Notes: generated by a model not told the origin, from the letters alone. Counted from the stretch's first letter, positions 51,212 to 60,519 are shown. The stretch is 64,000 nucleotides of DNA from Mycobacterium sp. PO1 (GCF_017312405.1 NZ_BLTG01000052.1:18919-82918), one strand, 5' to 3'. Numbers and translations are program-made.

Positions 51212-52567
51212 ATGAGCGGCGAGCACAACACCGACCCCAGCGCCCGGTGGTCGTTCGAGACCAAGCAGGTCCATGCCGGACAGCAGCCCGACACCGCCAC
51301 CCACGCGCGGGCTCTGCCGATCTACCAGACCACCAGCTACAGCTTCGACAGCACCGATCACGCCGCGGCGCTGTTCGGCCTGGCTGAACCGGGCAACATC
51401 TACACGCGGATCATGAACCCGACGACCGACGTCGTCGAACAGCGCATCGCCGCCCTCGAGGGCGGGGTGGCCGCCCTGTTCCTGGCCTCCGGCCAGGCCG
51501 CGGAGACGTTCGCGGTCCTCAACATCGCCAACGCCGGCGATCACATCGTCTCCAGCCCGCGCCTCTACGGCGGAACCTACAACCTGTTCCACTACTCGCT
51601 GCCCAAGCTCGGCATCGACGTCACCTTCGTCGACAACCCCGACGATGCCGAGTCGTGGCGTGCCGCGGTCCGGCCGAACACCAAGGCGTTCTTCGGGGAG
51701 ACGATCTCCAACCCGCAGATCGACGTCCTCGACATTCCGACCGTCGCAGCCGTCGCCCACGACGCCGGGGTCCCGCTGATCGTCGACAACACGATCGCCA
51801 CGCCGTATCTGATCCAGCCGCTCGCCCACGGGGCGGACATCGTCGTGCACTCGGCGACCAAATATCTGGGCGGACACGGCACCGCGATCGCCGGCGTGAT
51901 CGTCGACGGCGGCACCTTCGACTGGACCAACGGCCGCTTCCCCGGCTTCACCAACCCCGATCCGAGCTACCACGGTGTGGTGTTCGCCGAACTGGGCGCG
52001 CCGGCGTTCGCGCTCAAGGCGCGGGTGCAATTGCTTCGCGACCTCGGTTCGGCGGCCTCACCGTTCAACGCCTTCCTGATCGCGCAGGGCCTGGAGACGT
52101 TGAGCCTGCGCATGGAACGCCATGTGGCCAACGCGCAGCGGGTGGCCGAATACCTGGCCGCACACCCCGACGTCATCTCGGTCAATTACGCCGGGCTGCC
52201 CAGCTCACCGTGGCACGAGCTCGGGAAGAAGCTGGCGCCCAAGGGAACCGGCGCGGTGCTGGCCTTCGAACTGGAGGGCGGCATCGATGCCGGCAAGGCC
52301 TTCGTCAACGCGCTGACCCTGCACAGCCATGTCGCCAACATCGGCGATGTCCGCTCCCTGGTCATCCATCCGGCGTCGACGACGCACCAGCAGCTGTCGC
52401 CCGAGGAGCAGCTCGCCAGCGGGGTCACCCCGGGCCTGGTCCGTCTCGCGGTCGGCATCGAAGGAATCGACGACATCATCGCCGACCTCGAACAGGGCTT
52501 CGCCGCCGCCGGGGCCGCCCGGTCGGCTTCCACGAGTACGGATCCGCACACCGTTGCCTCGTTCTAG
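51212..52567 (+). CDS. metY: O-acetylhomoserine sulfhydrylase
   Basis: Cys/Met-metabolism PLP enzyme (451 aa) that makes homocysteine from O-acetylhomoserine and sulfide; called metC in M. tuberculosis (Rv3340). PLP lysine K217 in VVHSATKYLGGHG; SGQAAETFAVLNIANAGD, YTRIMNPTTDVVEQRIAALE and DNTIATPYL are family marks. GGAGGAG lies 8 nt upstream. Under a SAM-IV riboswitch and cotranscribed with metX (10 bp apart). Confidence 0.95.
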   Translation: MSGEHNTDPSARWSFETKQVHAGQQPDTATHARALPIYQTTSYSFDSTDHAAALFGLAEPGNIYTRIMNPTTDVVEQRIAALEGGVAALFLASGQAAETFAVLNIANAGDHIVSSPRLYGGTYNLFHYSLPKLGIDVTFVDNPDDAESWRAAVRPNTKAFFGETISNPQIDVLDIPTVAAVAHDAGVPLIVDNTIATPYLIQPLAHGADIVVHSATKYLGGHGTAIAGVIVDGGTFDWTNGRFPGFTNPDPSYHGVVFAELGAPAFALKARVQLLRDLGSAASPFNAFLIAQGLETLSLRMERHVANAQRVAEYLAAHPDVISVNYAGLPSSPWHELGKKLAPKGTGAVLAFELEGGIDAGKAFVNALTLHSHVANIGDVRSLVIHPASTTHQQLSPEEQLASGVTPGLVRLAVGIEGIDDIIADLEQGFAAAGAARSASTSTDPHTVASF

Positions 52568-52577
52568 GGATCGTGAC

Positions 52578-53705
52578 GTGACAATCGTGGACGTGGTTGC
52601 GCATCCGGTGACACTGCCCCCCGAAGGCGAGGTCGGTGTCGTCGACATCGGCTCGCTCACCCTGGAGAACGGTCGGGTCGTCGACGACGTGTCGATCGCG
52701 GTGCAGCGCTGGGGCACACTGTCGCCCGAGCGGGACAACGTGGTGATGGTGCTGCACGCGCTGACCGGCGACTCGCACATCATCGGACCGGCCGGGCCCG
52801 GTCATCCCACCGCCGGATGGTGGGATGGGGTGGCCGGACCGGGTGCCCCGATCGACACCGACCGCTGGTGCGCGATCTCGACCAACGTGCTGGGCGGATG
52901 CCGCGGCTCCACCGGGCCGGGCTCGCCCGCGCCCGACGGAAAAGCTTGGGGCTCACGCTTTCCCGCGGTGTCGATCCGCGATCAGGTGGCCGCGGACATC
53001 GCGGTGCTGGACCGCCTCGGTATCAGCGAAGTCGCCGCCGTCGTCGGCGGCTCGATGGGCGGTGCCCGTGCCTTGGAGTGGATGATCACCCATCCCGACC
53101 GGGTCCGGGCCGGGCTGGTCCTGGCCGTCGGCGCCCGCGCGACCGCCGACCAGATCGGCACACAGTCCAACCAGGTCGCGGCCATCAAGGCCGACCCGAA
53201 CTGGTGCGGCGGCGACTACTACGGCACAGGCCGCAGCCCCGACGTCGGCCTCGAGATCGCGCGGCGCTTCGCACATCTGACCTACCGCGGCGAGCACGAA
53301 CTGGACGACCGATTCGGCAACGACCCGCAGGCCGGGGAGGACCCCGGTGACGGCGGACGCTACTCGGTACAGAGCTATCTGCAGTACCAGGGCCGAAAGC
53401 TGGTCGCGCGCTTCGACGCCGGAACCTACGTCACTCTCACCGACGCGCTGTCGAGCCACGACGTCGGCCGTGGCCGCGGGGGGATCGAAGCCGCGCTGCG
53501 GGGCTGCCCGGTGCCCGCGGTGGTCGGTGGCATCACCTCCGATCGGCTGTACCCGCTGCGGTTGCAAGCCGAGTTGGCCGAGTTGCTGCCCGGCTGCGAC
53601 GGTCTCGACGTGGTCGACTCGAAATACGGACACGACGGCTTCCTGCTCGAAACCGAGGCTGTCGGCAAACTGATCCGCCGGACCCTGGAACTCGCGGAGC
53701 GGTGA
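52578..53705 (+). CDS. metX: homoserine O-acetyltransferase
   Basis: 375 aa from GTG 52578; acetyl-CoA-dependent activation of homoserine, preceding metY. Alpha/beta-hydrolase fold: VVMVLHALTGDSH (oxyanion), nucleophile Ser159 in GGSMGGARALEW, and the C-terminal KYGHDGFLLE with the catalytic His. LGGCRGSTGPGS is the acyltransferase signature. Called metA in M. tuberculosis (Rv3341). Overlaps the methyltransferase start (GTGA). Confidence 0.95.
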   Translation: MTIVDVVAHPVTLPPEGEVGVVDIGSLTLENGRVVDDVSIAVQRWGTLSPERDNVVMVLHALTGDSHIIGPAGPGHPTAGWWDGVAGPGAPIDTDRWCAISTNVLGGCRGSTGPGSPAPDGKAWGSRFPAVSIRDQVAADIAVLDRLGISEVAAVVGGSMGGARALEWMITHPDRVRAGLVLAVGARATADQIGTQSNQVAAIKADPNWCGGDYYGTGRSPDVGLEIARRFAHLTYRGEHELDDRFGNDPQAGEDPGDGGRYSVQSYLQYQGRKLVARFDAGTYVTLTDALSSHDVGRGRGGIEAALRGCPVPAVVGGITSDRLYPLRLQAELAELLPGCDGLDVVDSKYGHDGFLLETEAVGKLIRRTLELAER

Positions 53706-54433
53706 CCGAGACCTCGCGACAGCGCTCCCTGTCGTTCGGCGCCGAGGCCGCCGCCTACGAGCGTGGTCGCCCGTCGTATCCGCCCGAGGCCATCGACTGG
53801 CTGCTCCCCGACGGTGCACGCCGTGTCCTGGACCTGGGCGCCGGGACGGGCAAGCTCACCACCCGCCTGGTCGAGCGCGGCCTCGACGTCGTCGCCGTCG
53901 ACCCGGTTCCGGAGATGCTGGAGCTGTTGACCCGGTCGTTGCCCGACACACCGGCGCTGCTGGGCACGGCGGAGGAGATTCCCCTGCCCGACGACAGCGT
54001 GGACGCCGTGCTGGTGGCCCAAGCCTGGCACTGGTTCGACCCCGAGCGGGCGATCCAGGAGGTGGCCCGGGTGCTGCGACCAGGGGGGCGGCTGGGGCTG
54101 GTGTGGAACAACCGTGACGAACGTCTCGGCTGGGTCAAAGAGCTGGGGCGCATAATCGGCCACGAGGCCGACCCATTCAGCCAGACGGTCGAGCTGCCGA
54201 CGCCGTTCACCGATGTCGCACGGCACCAGGTGGAGTGGACCAGCTACCTGACCCCGCAGGCGTTGATCGACCTGGTGGCCTCGCGCAGTTACTGCATCAC
54301 CTCGCCGGAGAACGTTCGCACGCGCACACTCGAGCAGGTCCGCCGGCTACTTGACACGCACCCCGCGCTGGCCGGCGCCAACGGCCTGGCACTGCCCTAC
54401 GTGACGGTGTGCGTGCGCGCGATGGTCGCATGA
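53702..54433 (+). CDS. SAM-dependent class I methyltransferase (Rv3342-like)
   Basis: 243 aa with the N-terminal FGAEAAAYERGRPSYP followed by the SAM motif VLDLGAGTGKLTTRL, acidic VVAVDPVPEML, LLGTAEEIPLPDDSVDAVLVAQAWHWFD and EVARVLRPGGRLGLVWN (motif IV/post). Substrate unknown. GTG start overlaps metX, so it is the third gene of the riboswitch-controlled operon, fitting a consumer of SAM. Confidence 0.9.
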   Translation: MTETSRQRSLSFGAEAAAYERGRPSYPPEAIDWLLPDGARRVLDLGAGTGKLTTRLVERGLDVVAVDPVPEMLELLTRSLPDTPALLGTAEEIPLPDDSVDAVLVAQAWHWFDPERAIQEVARVLRPGGRLGLVWNNRDERLGWVKELGRIIGHEADPFSQTVELPTPFTDVARHQVEWTSYLTPQALIDLVASRSYCITSPENVRTRTLEQVRRLLDTHPALAGANGLALPYVTVCVRAMVA

Positions 54434-54658
54434 CCCAGCCCACAGCCGAGGTAACAATTCGGAAACAATACGCTCACAGGTTTTGCACACGCCTTCGTGC
54501 GTGTTTGCCCAGCTGAGCACGGTGTGGACGGCTGACTACCTGGTCAACTGCGTCGTCGAGCAACTTGAAGTCGGCACGTCACCTCGCATACGGTCATTGG
54601 GCCGACGATTTGAAATTCGACACGCGATACGTAACTCGGTGGTGACAGCTAACAACTT
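54434..54658. promoter_or_regulatory. 225-bp ect operon control region
   Basis: Locally AT-richer gap with a hairpin ACACGC-CTTCGT-GCGTGT-TT (54486-54505), probably a weak terminator for the met operon, and an AT-rich stretch GTAACT / TAACAA just before ectA. No single promoter stands out; osmotic control would be expected here. Confidence 0.35.
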
Positions 54659-55243
54659 ATGGAATCGGTCAACCCTGCGCTAAACGATCTTTCAGGTGAA
54701 AGCGCCCCAGGCGGGCAACCACGCCCTGAACCCAGGGAACAGCACCTGCGCCGTCCGCGCGCGGCCGACGGGCTGGCCGTGCACAAGCTGGTCGCCGACA
54801 GCGGTGTGCTGGACCTGAACTCCACCTACGCCTATGTGCTGCTGTGCACCGACTTTGCCGATAGTTCCATCGTTGCGGAGCGAGATGGACGTGTATGCGG
54901 GTTCATCGGTGGGTACCACCCTCCGCAGCGACCGGACGTGCTGTTCGTGTGGCAGGTCGTGGTCGCCGCCTCGGAGCGTGGCACCGGACTCGGTGGAGCC
55001 ATGCTCGACGCACTTGTGCACCGCATCCGCAGCGAGCGCGGCGGACACCCGGTGACGGTGGAGGCGACCGTCGCACCGAGTAACGCATCATCGCGCGCGC
55101 TGTTCGGCGGGCTGGCCCGCCGGCACGGTGTGCCGATGACCGAGCACGACCACTTCTCGGCCGCAGACCTGGACCCCGAGGGCGCACACGAGGACGAACC
55201 ACTGCTGCGAATCGGACCGATCACGGCCCCTTTGAACGATTGA
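54659..55243 (+). CDS. ectA: L-2,4-diaminobutyrate N-acetyltransferase EctA
   Basis: GNAT-fold acetyltransferase of 194 aa, second step of ectoine synthesis (DABA + acetyl-CoA to N-gamma-acetyl-DABA). RPRAADGLAVHKLVADSGVLDLNSTYAYVLLC and VWQVVVAASERGTGLGGAMLDALV (acetyl-CoA loop) are EctA-typical, as is TVAPSNASSRALF. An extra 30 hydrophilic residues precede the core. First gene of ectABCD. Confidence 0.95.
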   Translation: MESVNPALNDLSGESAPGGQPRPEPREQHLRRPRAADGLAVHKLVADSGVLDLNSTYAYVLLCTDFADSSIVAERDGRVCGFIGGYHPPQRPDVLFVWQVVVAASERGTGLGGAMLDALVHRIRSERGGHPVTVEATVAPSNASSRALFGGLARRHGVPMTEHDHFSAADLDPEGAHEDEPLLRIGPITAPLND

Positions 55244-55296
55244 AGTAATTGAAACGACTAGTGCAGAACTGCAATAGGTCGAACGAAAGGATGTCA

Positions 55297-56583
55297 ATGA
55301 CCATCATTACGGAGTCGACACTGTCGCAACCCAGCCTTCCCGACGAGTACACCAGCATCGAGTCCGAGGTCCGCAGCTACTGCCGCGGCTGGCCCACCGT
55401 CATGGACACCGCCCAGGGTTCCTGGGTCACCGACGTCGACGGGCGCCGCTACCTGGACTTCTTCGGCGGTGCCGGCGCGCTGAACTACGGCCACAACAAC
55501 CCGGCGCTCAAGCAGGCCCTGATCGACTACCTGACCTCGGACAAGATCGTCCACTCGCTGGACATGGCCACGGTGGCCAAGACCGACTTCCTGCGGACCT
55601 TCAACGACGTCATCCTGGCTCCGCGCAAACTTGACTACAAGGTGCAGTTTCCCGGCCCGACCGGCGCGAACGCCGTGGAGTCAGCACTCAAACTGGCCCG
55701 CAAGGTCACCGGTCGCGAATCGATCATCAACTTCACCAACGCTTTTCACGGTATGACGCTGGGCGCGCTGTCGGTGACCGGTAACTCGATGAAGCGGGCC
55801 GGCGCCGGCATCCCGCTGGTGCACGCCACCCCGATGCCCTACGACAACTACTTCGACGGGGTCACCGAAGATTTCCACTGGTTCGAGCGGGTGCTCGACG
55901 ACTCCGGCGGCGGGCTGAACCGGCCGGCCGCGGTGATCGTGGAGACGGTGCAGGGTGAAGGCGGCGTCAACGTCGCCCGCGCCGAGTGGCTGCAGGCGCT
56001 GGAGCAGCTGTGCCGAAAGCGCGACATCCTGCTGATCGTCGACGACGTGCAGATGGGGTGCGGGCGCACCGGGCCGTTCTTCAGCTTCGAAGCAGCCGGG
56101 ATCACCCCCGACATCGTCACGCTGTCCAAGTCGATCAGCGGCTATGGGCTGCCGATGGCGCTGACGCTGTTCCGCCGCGATCTCGACGTGTGGACCCCCG
56201 GCGAGCACAACGGCACCTTCCGCGGGCACAACCCGGCATTCATCACCGCCACCAAGGCGCTGGAAACCTATTGGCAGGACAGCACATTCAGCGATGAGAC
56301 GCTGTCCAAGGGCACGCTCATGCGCGATCTGATGGAGAAGATGGCCGCCAACCGGGACGGCATCAGCGCCCGCGGCCGCGGTATGGTCCAGGGGCTGAAA
56401 TTCGAGGATGCCGATCTGGCCGGCGCGGTCTGCAAGGCTGCCTTCGAACGTGGTCTGCTCGCCGAAACCAGTGGCCCGGCCGACGAGGTCGTCAAGCTGC
56501 TGCCGCCGCTGACCACATCGGAGGCCGACCTGACCGCCGGGCTCGAGGTGCTCGACGAGTCCATCTCCGCCGCACTCGGCTGA
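55297..56583 (+). CDS. ectB: diaminobutyrate-2-oxoglutarate aminotransferase EctB
   Basis: 428 aa class III aminotransferase (aspartate semialdehyde + Glu to DABA). GPTGANAVESALKLARKVTGR, AFHGMTLGALSVTGN, VDDVQMGCGRTG and the lysine in VTLSKSISGYGLP mark EctB; HNPAFITATKALETYW follows. Start at 55297 because AAAGG lies 6 nt upstream; ATG 55291 is adjacent to it. 53 bp after ectA. Confidence 0.96.
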   Translation: MTIITESTLSQPSLPDEYTSIESEVRSYCRGWPTVMDTAQGSWVTDVDGRRYLDFFGGAGALNYGHNNPALKQALIDYLTSDKIVHSLDMATVAKTDFLRTFNDVILAPRKLDYKVQFPGPTGANAVESALKLARKVTGRESIINFTNAFHGMTLGALSVTGNSMKRAGAGIPLVHATPMPYDNYFDGVTEDFHWFERVLDDSGGGLNRPAAVIVETVQGEGGVNVARAEWLQALEQLCRKRDILLIVDDVQMGCGRTGPFFSFEAAGITPDIVTLSKSISGYGLPMALTLFRRDLDVWTPGEHNGTFRGHNPAFITATKALETYWQDSTFSDETLSKGTLMRDLMEKMAANRDGISARGRGMVQGLKFEDADLAGAVCKAAFERGLLAETSGPADEVVKLLPPLTTSEADLTAGLEVLDESISAALG

Positions 56584-56614
56584 CCGAAACCCACACCCGA
56601 GGAGTGACAATTTC

Positions 56615-57007
56615 ATGATCGTGCGCACCACTGACGACATCACCGGCACCGAACGCGATGTGTCGGACGGGACCTGGAGATCGAAGCGCATCATCCTGGC
56701 CGACGACGGGGTCGGATTCTCGTTCCACGAGACGACGATTCAGGCCGGCTCGGTCAACGAGTTCCACTACCAGTACCACGTGGAGGCCGTCTGGCTGGTC
56801 GAGGGCTCCGGCGTGCTGACCAACCTCGAGACCGGCGAGGAACATCCGCTCAAAGCCGGCTCGATGTACCTGCTCAACGGGCATGAACGCCATCGCATCC
56901 GCTGCGACGAGCAGATGCGTATGCTGTGTGTGTTCAACCCGCCGGTCACCGGCCGTGAGGTCCACGACGAGACAGGGGCGTACCCTCCGCCAGCGCAAAT
57001 CGCATGA
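56615..57007 (+). CDS. ectC: ectoine synthase EctC
   Basis: 130-aa cupin that cyclises N-gamma-acetyl-DABA to ectoine. IVRTTDDITGTERDVSDGTWRSKR, the metal/substrate region FSFHETTIQAGSVNEFHYQYHVEAVWLVEG and the LNGHERHRIR motif are the signature. GAGGAG about 10 nt upstream of ATG. Confidence 0.97.
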   Translation: MIVRTTDDITGTERDVSDGTWRSKRIILADDGVGFSFHETTIQAGSVNEFHYQYHVEAVWLVEGSGVLTNLETGEEHPLKAGSMYLLNGHERHRIRCDEQMRMLCVFNPPVTGREVHDETGAYPPPAQIA

Positions 57008-57033
57008 CCAACTAGCCAACGAAGTTTTTGCCT

Positions 57034-57924
57034 ATGAACACACGCACTGACGACCACTATCCAACCCGACTCGACCACGCGATCCCGCCGATCCCGCGCA
57101 TCGAACCCGGTGTGTGGGGCAGTGCCGATCAGGGCCCGCTCGACGACGAGGCGCTTCAGAGCTATGCCGATGGCGGCTACCTCATCCGGCCCCGCACCGT
57201 CGGGCCGGAGTGGCTGCCGCCGTTGTCGATGGAGCTCAACCGCCTCGGCGCCGAGCTCGATCACGATGACCCGCGGGTCATCCGCGAGCCCGGTGGCGGC
57301 ATCCGCTCGGTGTTCGAACCGCACCTGCTCAGCAATCTGATCGCCGAGGTGGTGGGCCTGGAGACCGTCCTGCCGGTGGCGCGTCAACTGCTCGGCAGCG
57401 ACGTGTACATCCACCAGGCACGGATCAACATGATGCCGGGCTTCACCGGGAGCGGTTTCTACTGGCACTCGGACTTCGAGACCTGGCACGCCGAAGACGG
57501 TATGCCCGCGATCCGGGCGGTCTCCTGCTCGATCGCGCTCACCGACAACTATCCGTTCAACGGCTCGCTGATGGTGATGCCGGGTTCGCACCAGACGTTC
57601 TATCCGTGCGTGGGGGCGACCCCGGACGACAACTACACGTCGTCGCTGGTATCCCAGCGCATCGGCACCCCCGACCAGGACACCCTGGTCAAGGCGTGCG
57701 ACGAACGCGGCATCGACCAGTTCACCGGACCGGCGGGCACCGCATTGTGGTTCGACGCCAACCTGCTGCACGGGTCGGGCTCGAACATCACGCCGTATCC
57801 GCGCTCCAACGTGTTCCTGGTGTTCAACTCGGTGGACAACGGCCTCGTCGAGCCGTTCGCCGCCAAATCCCGGCGCCCCAGCTTCCTGGCCGCCCGCGAC
57901 ATCGTCCCCGCCGGCCTGCAGTAG
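57034..57924 (+). CDS. ectD: ectoine 5-hydroxylase EctD
   Basis: 296 aa Fe(II)/2-oxoglutarate dioxygenase converting ectoine to 5-hydroxyectoine. Iron ligands H145-x-D147 in GFYWHSDFETWHAEDGMP (the EctD consensus stretch) and His in ANLLHGSGSN, with the 2-oxoglutarate Arg in YPRSNVFLVFNS. ATG at 57034, 26 bp after ectC. Completes a four-gene ectoine/hydroxyectoine operon. Confidence 0.96.
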   Translation: MNTRTDDHYPTRLDHAIPPIPRIEPGVWGSADQGPLDDEALQSYADGGYLIRPRTVGPEWLPPLSMELNRLGAELDHDDPRVIREPGGGIRSVFEPHLLSNLIAEVVGLETVLPVARQLLGSDVYIHQARINMMPGFTGSGFYWHSDFETWHAEDGMPAIRAVSCSIALTDNYPFNGSLMVMPGSHQTFYPCVGATPDDNYTSSLVSQRIGTPDQDTLVKACDERGIDQFTGPAGTALWFDANLLHGSGSNITPYPRSNVFLVFNSVDNGLVEPFAAKSRRPSFLAARDIVPAGLQ

Positions 57925-57983
57925 CGTCCCCGCCGGCGCGACTCCGCGTCGGCGTGGCCGGCGTCAGGTTCGCCCAGCGTGTG

Positions 57984-58046
57984 CGCCGAACGTGCTCGCA
58001 CGGTAGCCAGGTGAGTGAAACCGCTACCGGCAGAGCACGCTCGGCG
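57984..58046. repeat. palindromic intergenic repeat, family A, copy 2
   Basis: Outer arms CGCCGAACGTGCTC (57984-57997) / GAGCACGCTCGGCG (58033-58046), 13 of 14 pairing; inner arms GGTAGC (58002) / GCTACC (58023) with the same 15-nt centre as at 35688. It lies in the 159-bp gap between the convergent ectD and desaturase genes. A direct repeat TCGGCGCAGC follows. Confidence 0.7.
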
Positions 58047-58083
58047 CAGCGCAGTCACATTCGGCGCAGCACAGGCAGGATTG

Positions 58084-59307
58084 TCAGGCTGCGGACGTCA
58101 TCCGCTGCCGGATAGCCGTGCGCAGACCGCGACGCTGTCCCGACGTGTCCCCGTTGGTCTTGGCCAGCGGCACCGCCGCCTCGAAGCGGCGCTCGGAGTT
58201 CGTCTCGGGCGCGTTGTCCGGCGTGGCCCGCAGGAACCTATCGGGCAGCGCGAGTTTGAGGATCGTCCAGAACGACTGCCAGTACTGACGGGCCAATGGT
58301 CCGGTGGTGTAGGGCAGATCGTACTTCTCACACAGCTCACGTATCCGCACGCTCATCTCCGCGTACCGGTTGCTGGGCAGGTCGGGGAACAGGTGGTGCT
58401 CGATCTGGTAGCAGAGGTTGCCGCTCATGAACGCCATCACGGGTCCGGCGTTGAAGTTGGCCGACCCCAGCATCTGCCGCAGATACCACTCCCCGCGCGT
58501 CTCGTTCTCGAACTCCTCGACGGTGAACTTCTCGGCCCCGTCGGGGAAGTGCCCGCAGAAGATGACCATGTAGGCCCAGTAGTTGCGGATCAGGTTGGCG
58601 ACCACATTGCACTTGAGGGTGCTCTTCCAGTTCGTCCCCGCCAACGCCGGATACACCAGGTAGTCCTTGCCGGCCTGCCTGCCCATCTTCTTGCCCATGA
58701 CCCGCAGATCCTTCATCGCCTGGGCCCAGGTCTTCTCCTTGTTGCGGATCTTCTCGGTCTCGATGTGGTGCAGCGCCACGCCCCACTCGAACAGCGTGCC
58801 CAGCAGCAGGTTGTACACCGGGTTGCCGATCATCCACGGCTCCCACGGCTCGTCACGCGTCACCCGCATGATCCCGTAGCCGACGTCGCTGTCGAGTCCG
58901 ACGACGTTGGTGTACTTGTGATGGACGAAATTGTGGGAGTGCTTCCACTGCGCCGACGGGCAGGCGGTGTCCCATTCCCACTCGGTGGAGTGGATCTCGG
59001 GATCGTTCATCCAGTCCCACTGACCGTGAATGACGTTGTGGCCCAGCTCCATGTTCTCGATGATCTTGGCGCTGGCCAGCATCGCCGTTCCCGCGATGCG
59101 GGCCAGGCGACTGCTGCTGGCGAACAACGCGATACGCCCGCCCGCGGCCAGCGCCCGCTGCAACTGGATGGTGCGCCGGATGTAGCGAGCGTCGCGCTCG
59201 CCGCGTGACTCCTCGACCTCCGCACGAATCGCGTCGAGTTCGGCCGCCAGCGCTTCGATGTCCTCGTCGGTGAGGTGGGCGTACGCCTTGATGTCGGTGA
59301 TGGCCAT
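58084..59307 (-). CDS. desA3: membrane acyl-CoA delta-9 desaturase (DesA3-type)
   Basis: 407 aa di-iron desaturase. Three histidine boxes are present: LGHNVIHGQWDW, KHSHNFVHHKYTN and QIEHHLFPDLP. Hydrophobic segments separate the boxes, as in stearoyl-CoA desaturases. Produces oleate-type fatty acids from saturated acyl-CoA using electrons from the reductase directly upstream (9 bp gap), the pair corresponding to Rv3229c-Rv3230c of M. tuberculosis although it is located elsewhere there. Confidence 0.92.
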   Translation of the reverse strand: MAITDIKAYAHLTDEDIEALAAELDAIRAEVEESRGERDARYIRRTIQLQRALAAGGRIALFASSSRLARIAGTAMLASAKIIENMELGHNVIHGQWDWMNDPEIHSTEWEWDTACPSAQWKHSHNFVHHKYTNVVGLDSDVGYGIMRVTRDEPWEPWMIGNPVYNLLLGTLFEWGVALHHIETEKIRNKEKTWAQAMKDLRVMGKKMGRQAGKDYLVYPALAGTNWKSTLKCNVVANLIRNYWAYMVIFCGHFPDGAEKFTVEEFENETRGEWYLRQMLGSANFNAGPVMAFMSGNLCYQIEHHLFPDLPSNRYAEMSVRIRELCEKYDLPYTTGPLARQYWQSFWTILKLALPDRFLRATPDNAPETNSERRFEAAVPLAKTNGDTSGQRRGLRTAIRQRMTSAA

Positions 59308-59316
59308 GGTTGCCTC

Positions 59317-60444
59317 TCAGATGTTGATGGTGCAGTCGCCGGATGCGGTGGAGATACAGGTCTGGATACGATCGCCGGCGCCGTGCTCGTCACCGGAGCG
59401 GATGTCGCGGACGTGCCCGCCGTCCAGCGGCAGCACGCAGGTCTGGCAGATTCCCATCCGGCAGCCGAACGGCATCTGGATGCCGACCTGCTCACCGGCT
59501 TCGAGCAGGGTCGTCGCCCCGTCGACCTCGACCTGCTTGTCGGAGATGGCGAATGTGACGGTGCCGCCCTCGCCGCCCTTGTCGGTGGCGGCGATGGTGA
59601 ACCGCTCCATGTGCAGCTCGCTGTCGAGACCGTGCTCCTTCCACAGGTTTTCGACATCGTCGAGCATCGCCGCGGGACCGCAGGCCCACGCCGAACGTTC
59701 CCGCCAGTCGGGCACCACCGTGTCGAACTGCGCAAAGTCGACATGGCCGTCGCTGTCGGTCAGCTGCAGATGCAGCCGGTATCCGTCCTGCTTGCTCTCC
59801 AGTTCGCGCAGCTCGTCGTGGAAGATCACCGCGTCGGCCGACGGCGCCGAGTGCACGTGGACGATGTCGGGGTGCTGTTCGCGCGCCCGCAGCGAGCGCA
59901 GCATGCCCATGATCGGGGTGATCCCGCTGCCGGCGCTGATGAACAACAGTGCCGGCGGGGGCGGATCGGGCAGCGCGAAGTCCCCTTTCGGCGCCGCCAA
60001 CCGGATGACGGTGCCCGGTTCGACACCGTTGACCAGGTGGGTCGACAGAAACCCCTCGGGGGTGGCCTTGACCGTGATCGAGATCTGCTCACCGTCCTGT
60101 TCGGGCACCGAGGTCAACGAATACGACCGCCAGTGCCACCGGCCGTTGACCCGCAGCCCGATGCCGACGTACTGGCCGGGTCGGTAGTCCCCGGCGAAAC
60201 CCCATCCCGGGCGGATGAACACCGTGGCGGTGTCTTCGGTCTCCCGCCGCACCGCAATGATCTCGCCGCGCAGTTCGCGCGCCGACCACAGCGGGTTCAG
60301 CAAAGACAGATAGTCGTCGGGCAGCAACGGCGTCGTCGCCCGGGCCGCCAATCCCCGCACGATGTTGACCCAGGGTCCCGACGCCGTTTCGACGTCCCGC
60401 GCGGGAGCCTTGCTCCACCGGGCCAACGCTTTGATCGCCGACAT
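59317..60444 (-). CDS. ferredoxin-reductase with C-terminal [2Fe-2S], desaturase partner
   Basis: 375 aa. FAD-binding RSYSLTS, NAD(P) site ISAGSGITPIMGMLRSLRA, then a C-terminal plant-type [2Fe-2S] with CRMGICQTC and a distal Cys (RIQTCIST). Donates electrons to the desaturase. Start at ATG 60444 with GGGAGG 5-6 nt upstream. First gene of the two-gene operon, with two operator-like palindromes upstream. Confidence 0.92.
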   Translation of the reverse strand: MSAIKALARWSKAPARDVETASGPWVNIVRGLAARATTPLLPDDYLSLLNPLWSARELRGEIIAVRRETEDTATVFIRPGWGFAGDYRPGQYVGIGLRVNGRWHWRSYSLTSVPEQDGEQISITVKATPEGFLSTHLVNGVEPGTVIRLAAPKGDFALPDPPPPALLFISAGSGITPIMGMLRSLRAREQHPDIVHVHSAPSADAVIFHDELRELESKQDGYRLHLQLTDSDGHVDFAQFDTVVPDWRERSAWACGPAAMLDDVENLWKEHGLDSELHMERFTIAATDKGGEGGTVTFAISDKQVEVDGATTLLEAGEQVGIQMPFGCRMGICQTCVLPLDGGHVRDIRSGDEHGAGDRIQTCISTASGDCTINI

Positions 60445-60466
60445 CAGGCCTCCCGTCTCTCGGTGC

Positions 60467-60482
60467 TGTGACAGCTGTCACA
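60467..60482. promoter_or_regulatory. 16-bp perfect palindrome before the desaturase operon
   Basis: TGTGACAGCTGTCACA, a perfect dyad 22 bp before the reductase ATG, in the 5' leader or core promoter. Candidate repressor site. Confidence 0.55.
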
Positions 60483-60505
60483 ACGCTGACGGCGGACGAG
60501 TAACC

Positions 60506-60519
60506 TTACTGAGCAGTAA
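60506..60519. promoter_or_regulatory. TetR-like operator before the desaturase operon
   Basis: TTACTG-AG-CAGTAA, a perfect dyad flanked by GTAAC repeats (gtaacc on both sides), about 60 bp upstream of the start. It lies where the promoter should be; resembles TetR-type operators of mycobacterial lipid genes. Confidence 0.6.

Noticed and set aside
54486..54505. Hairpin after the methyltransferase gene as a strong terminator
   Set aside because: Stem of six with only three T residues; mentioned as a weak possibility but not listed as a terminator.
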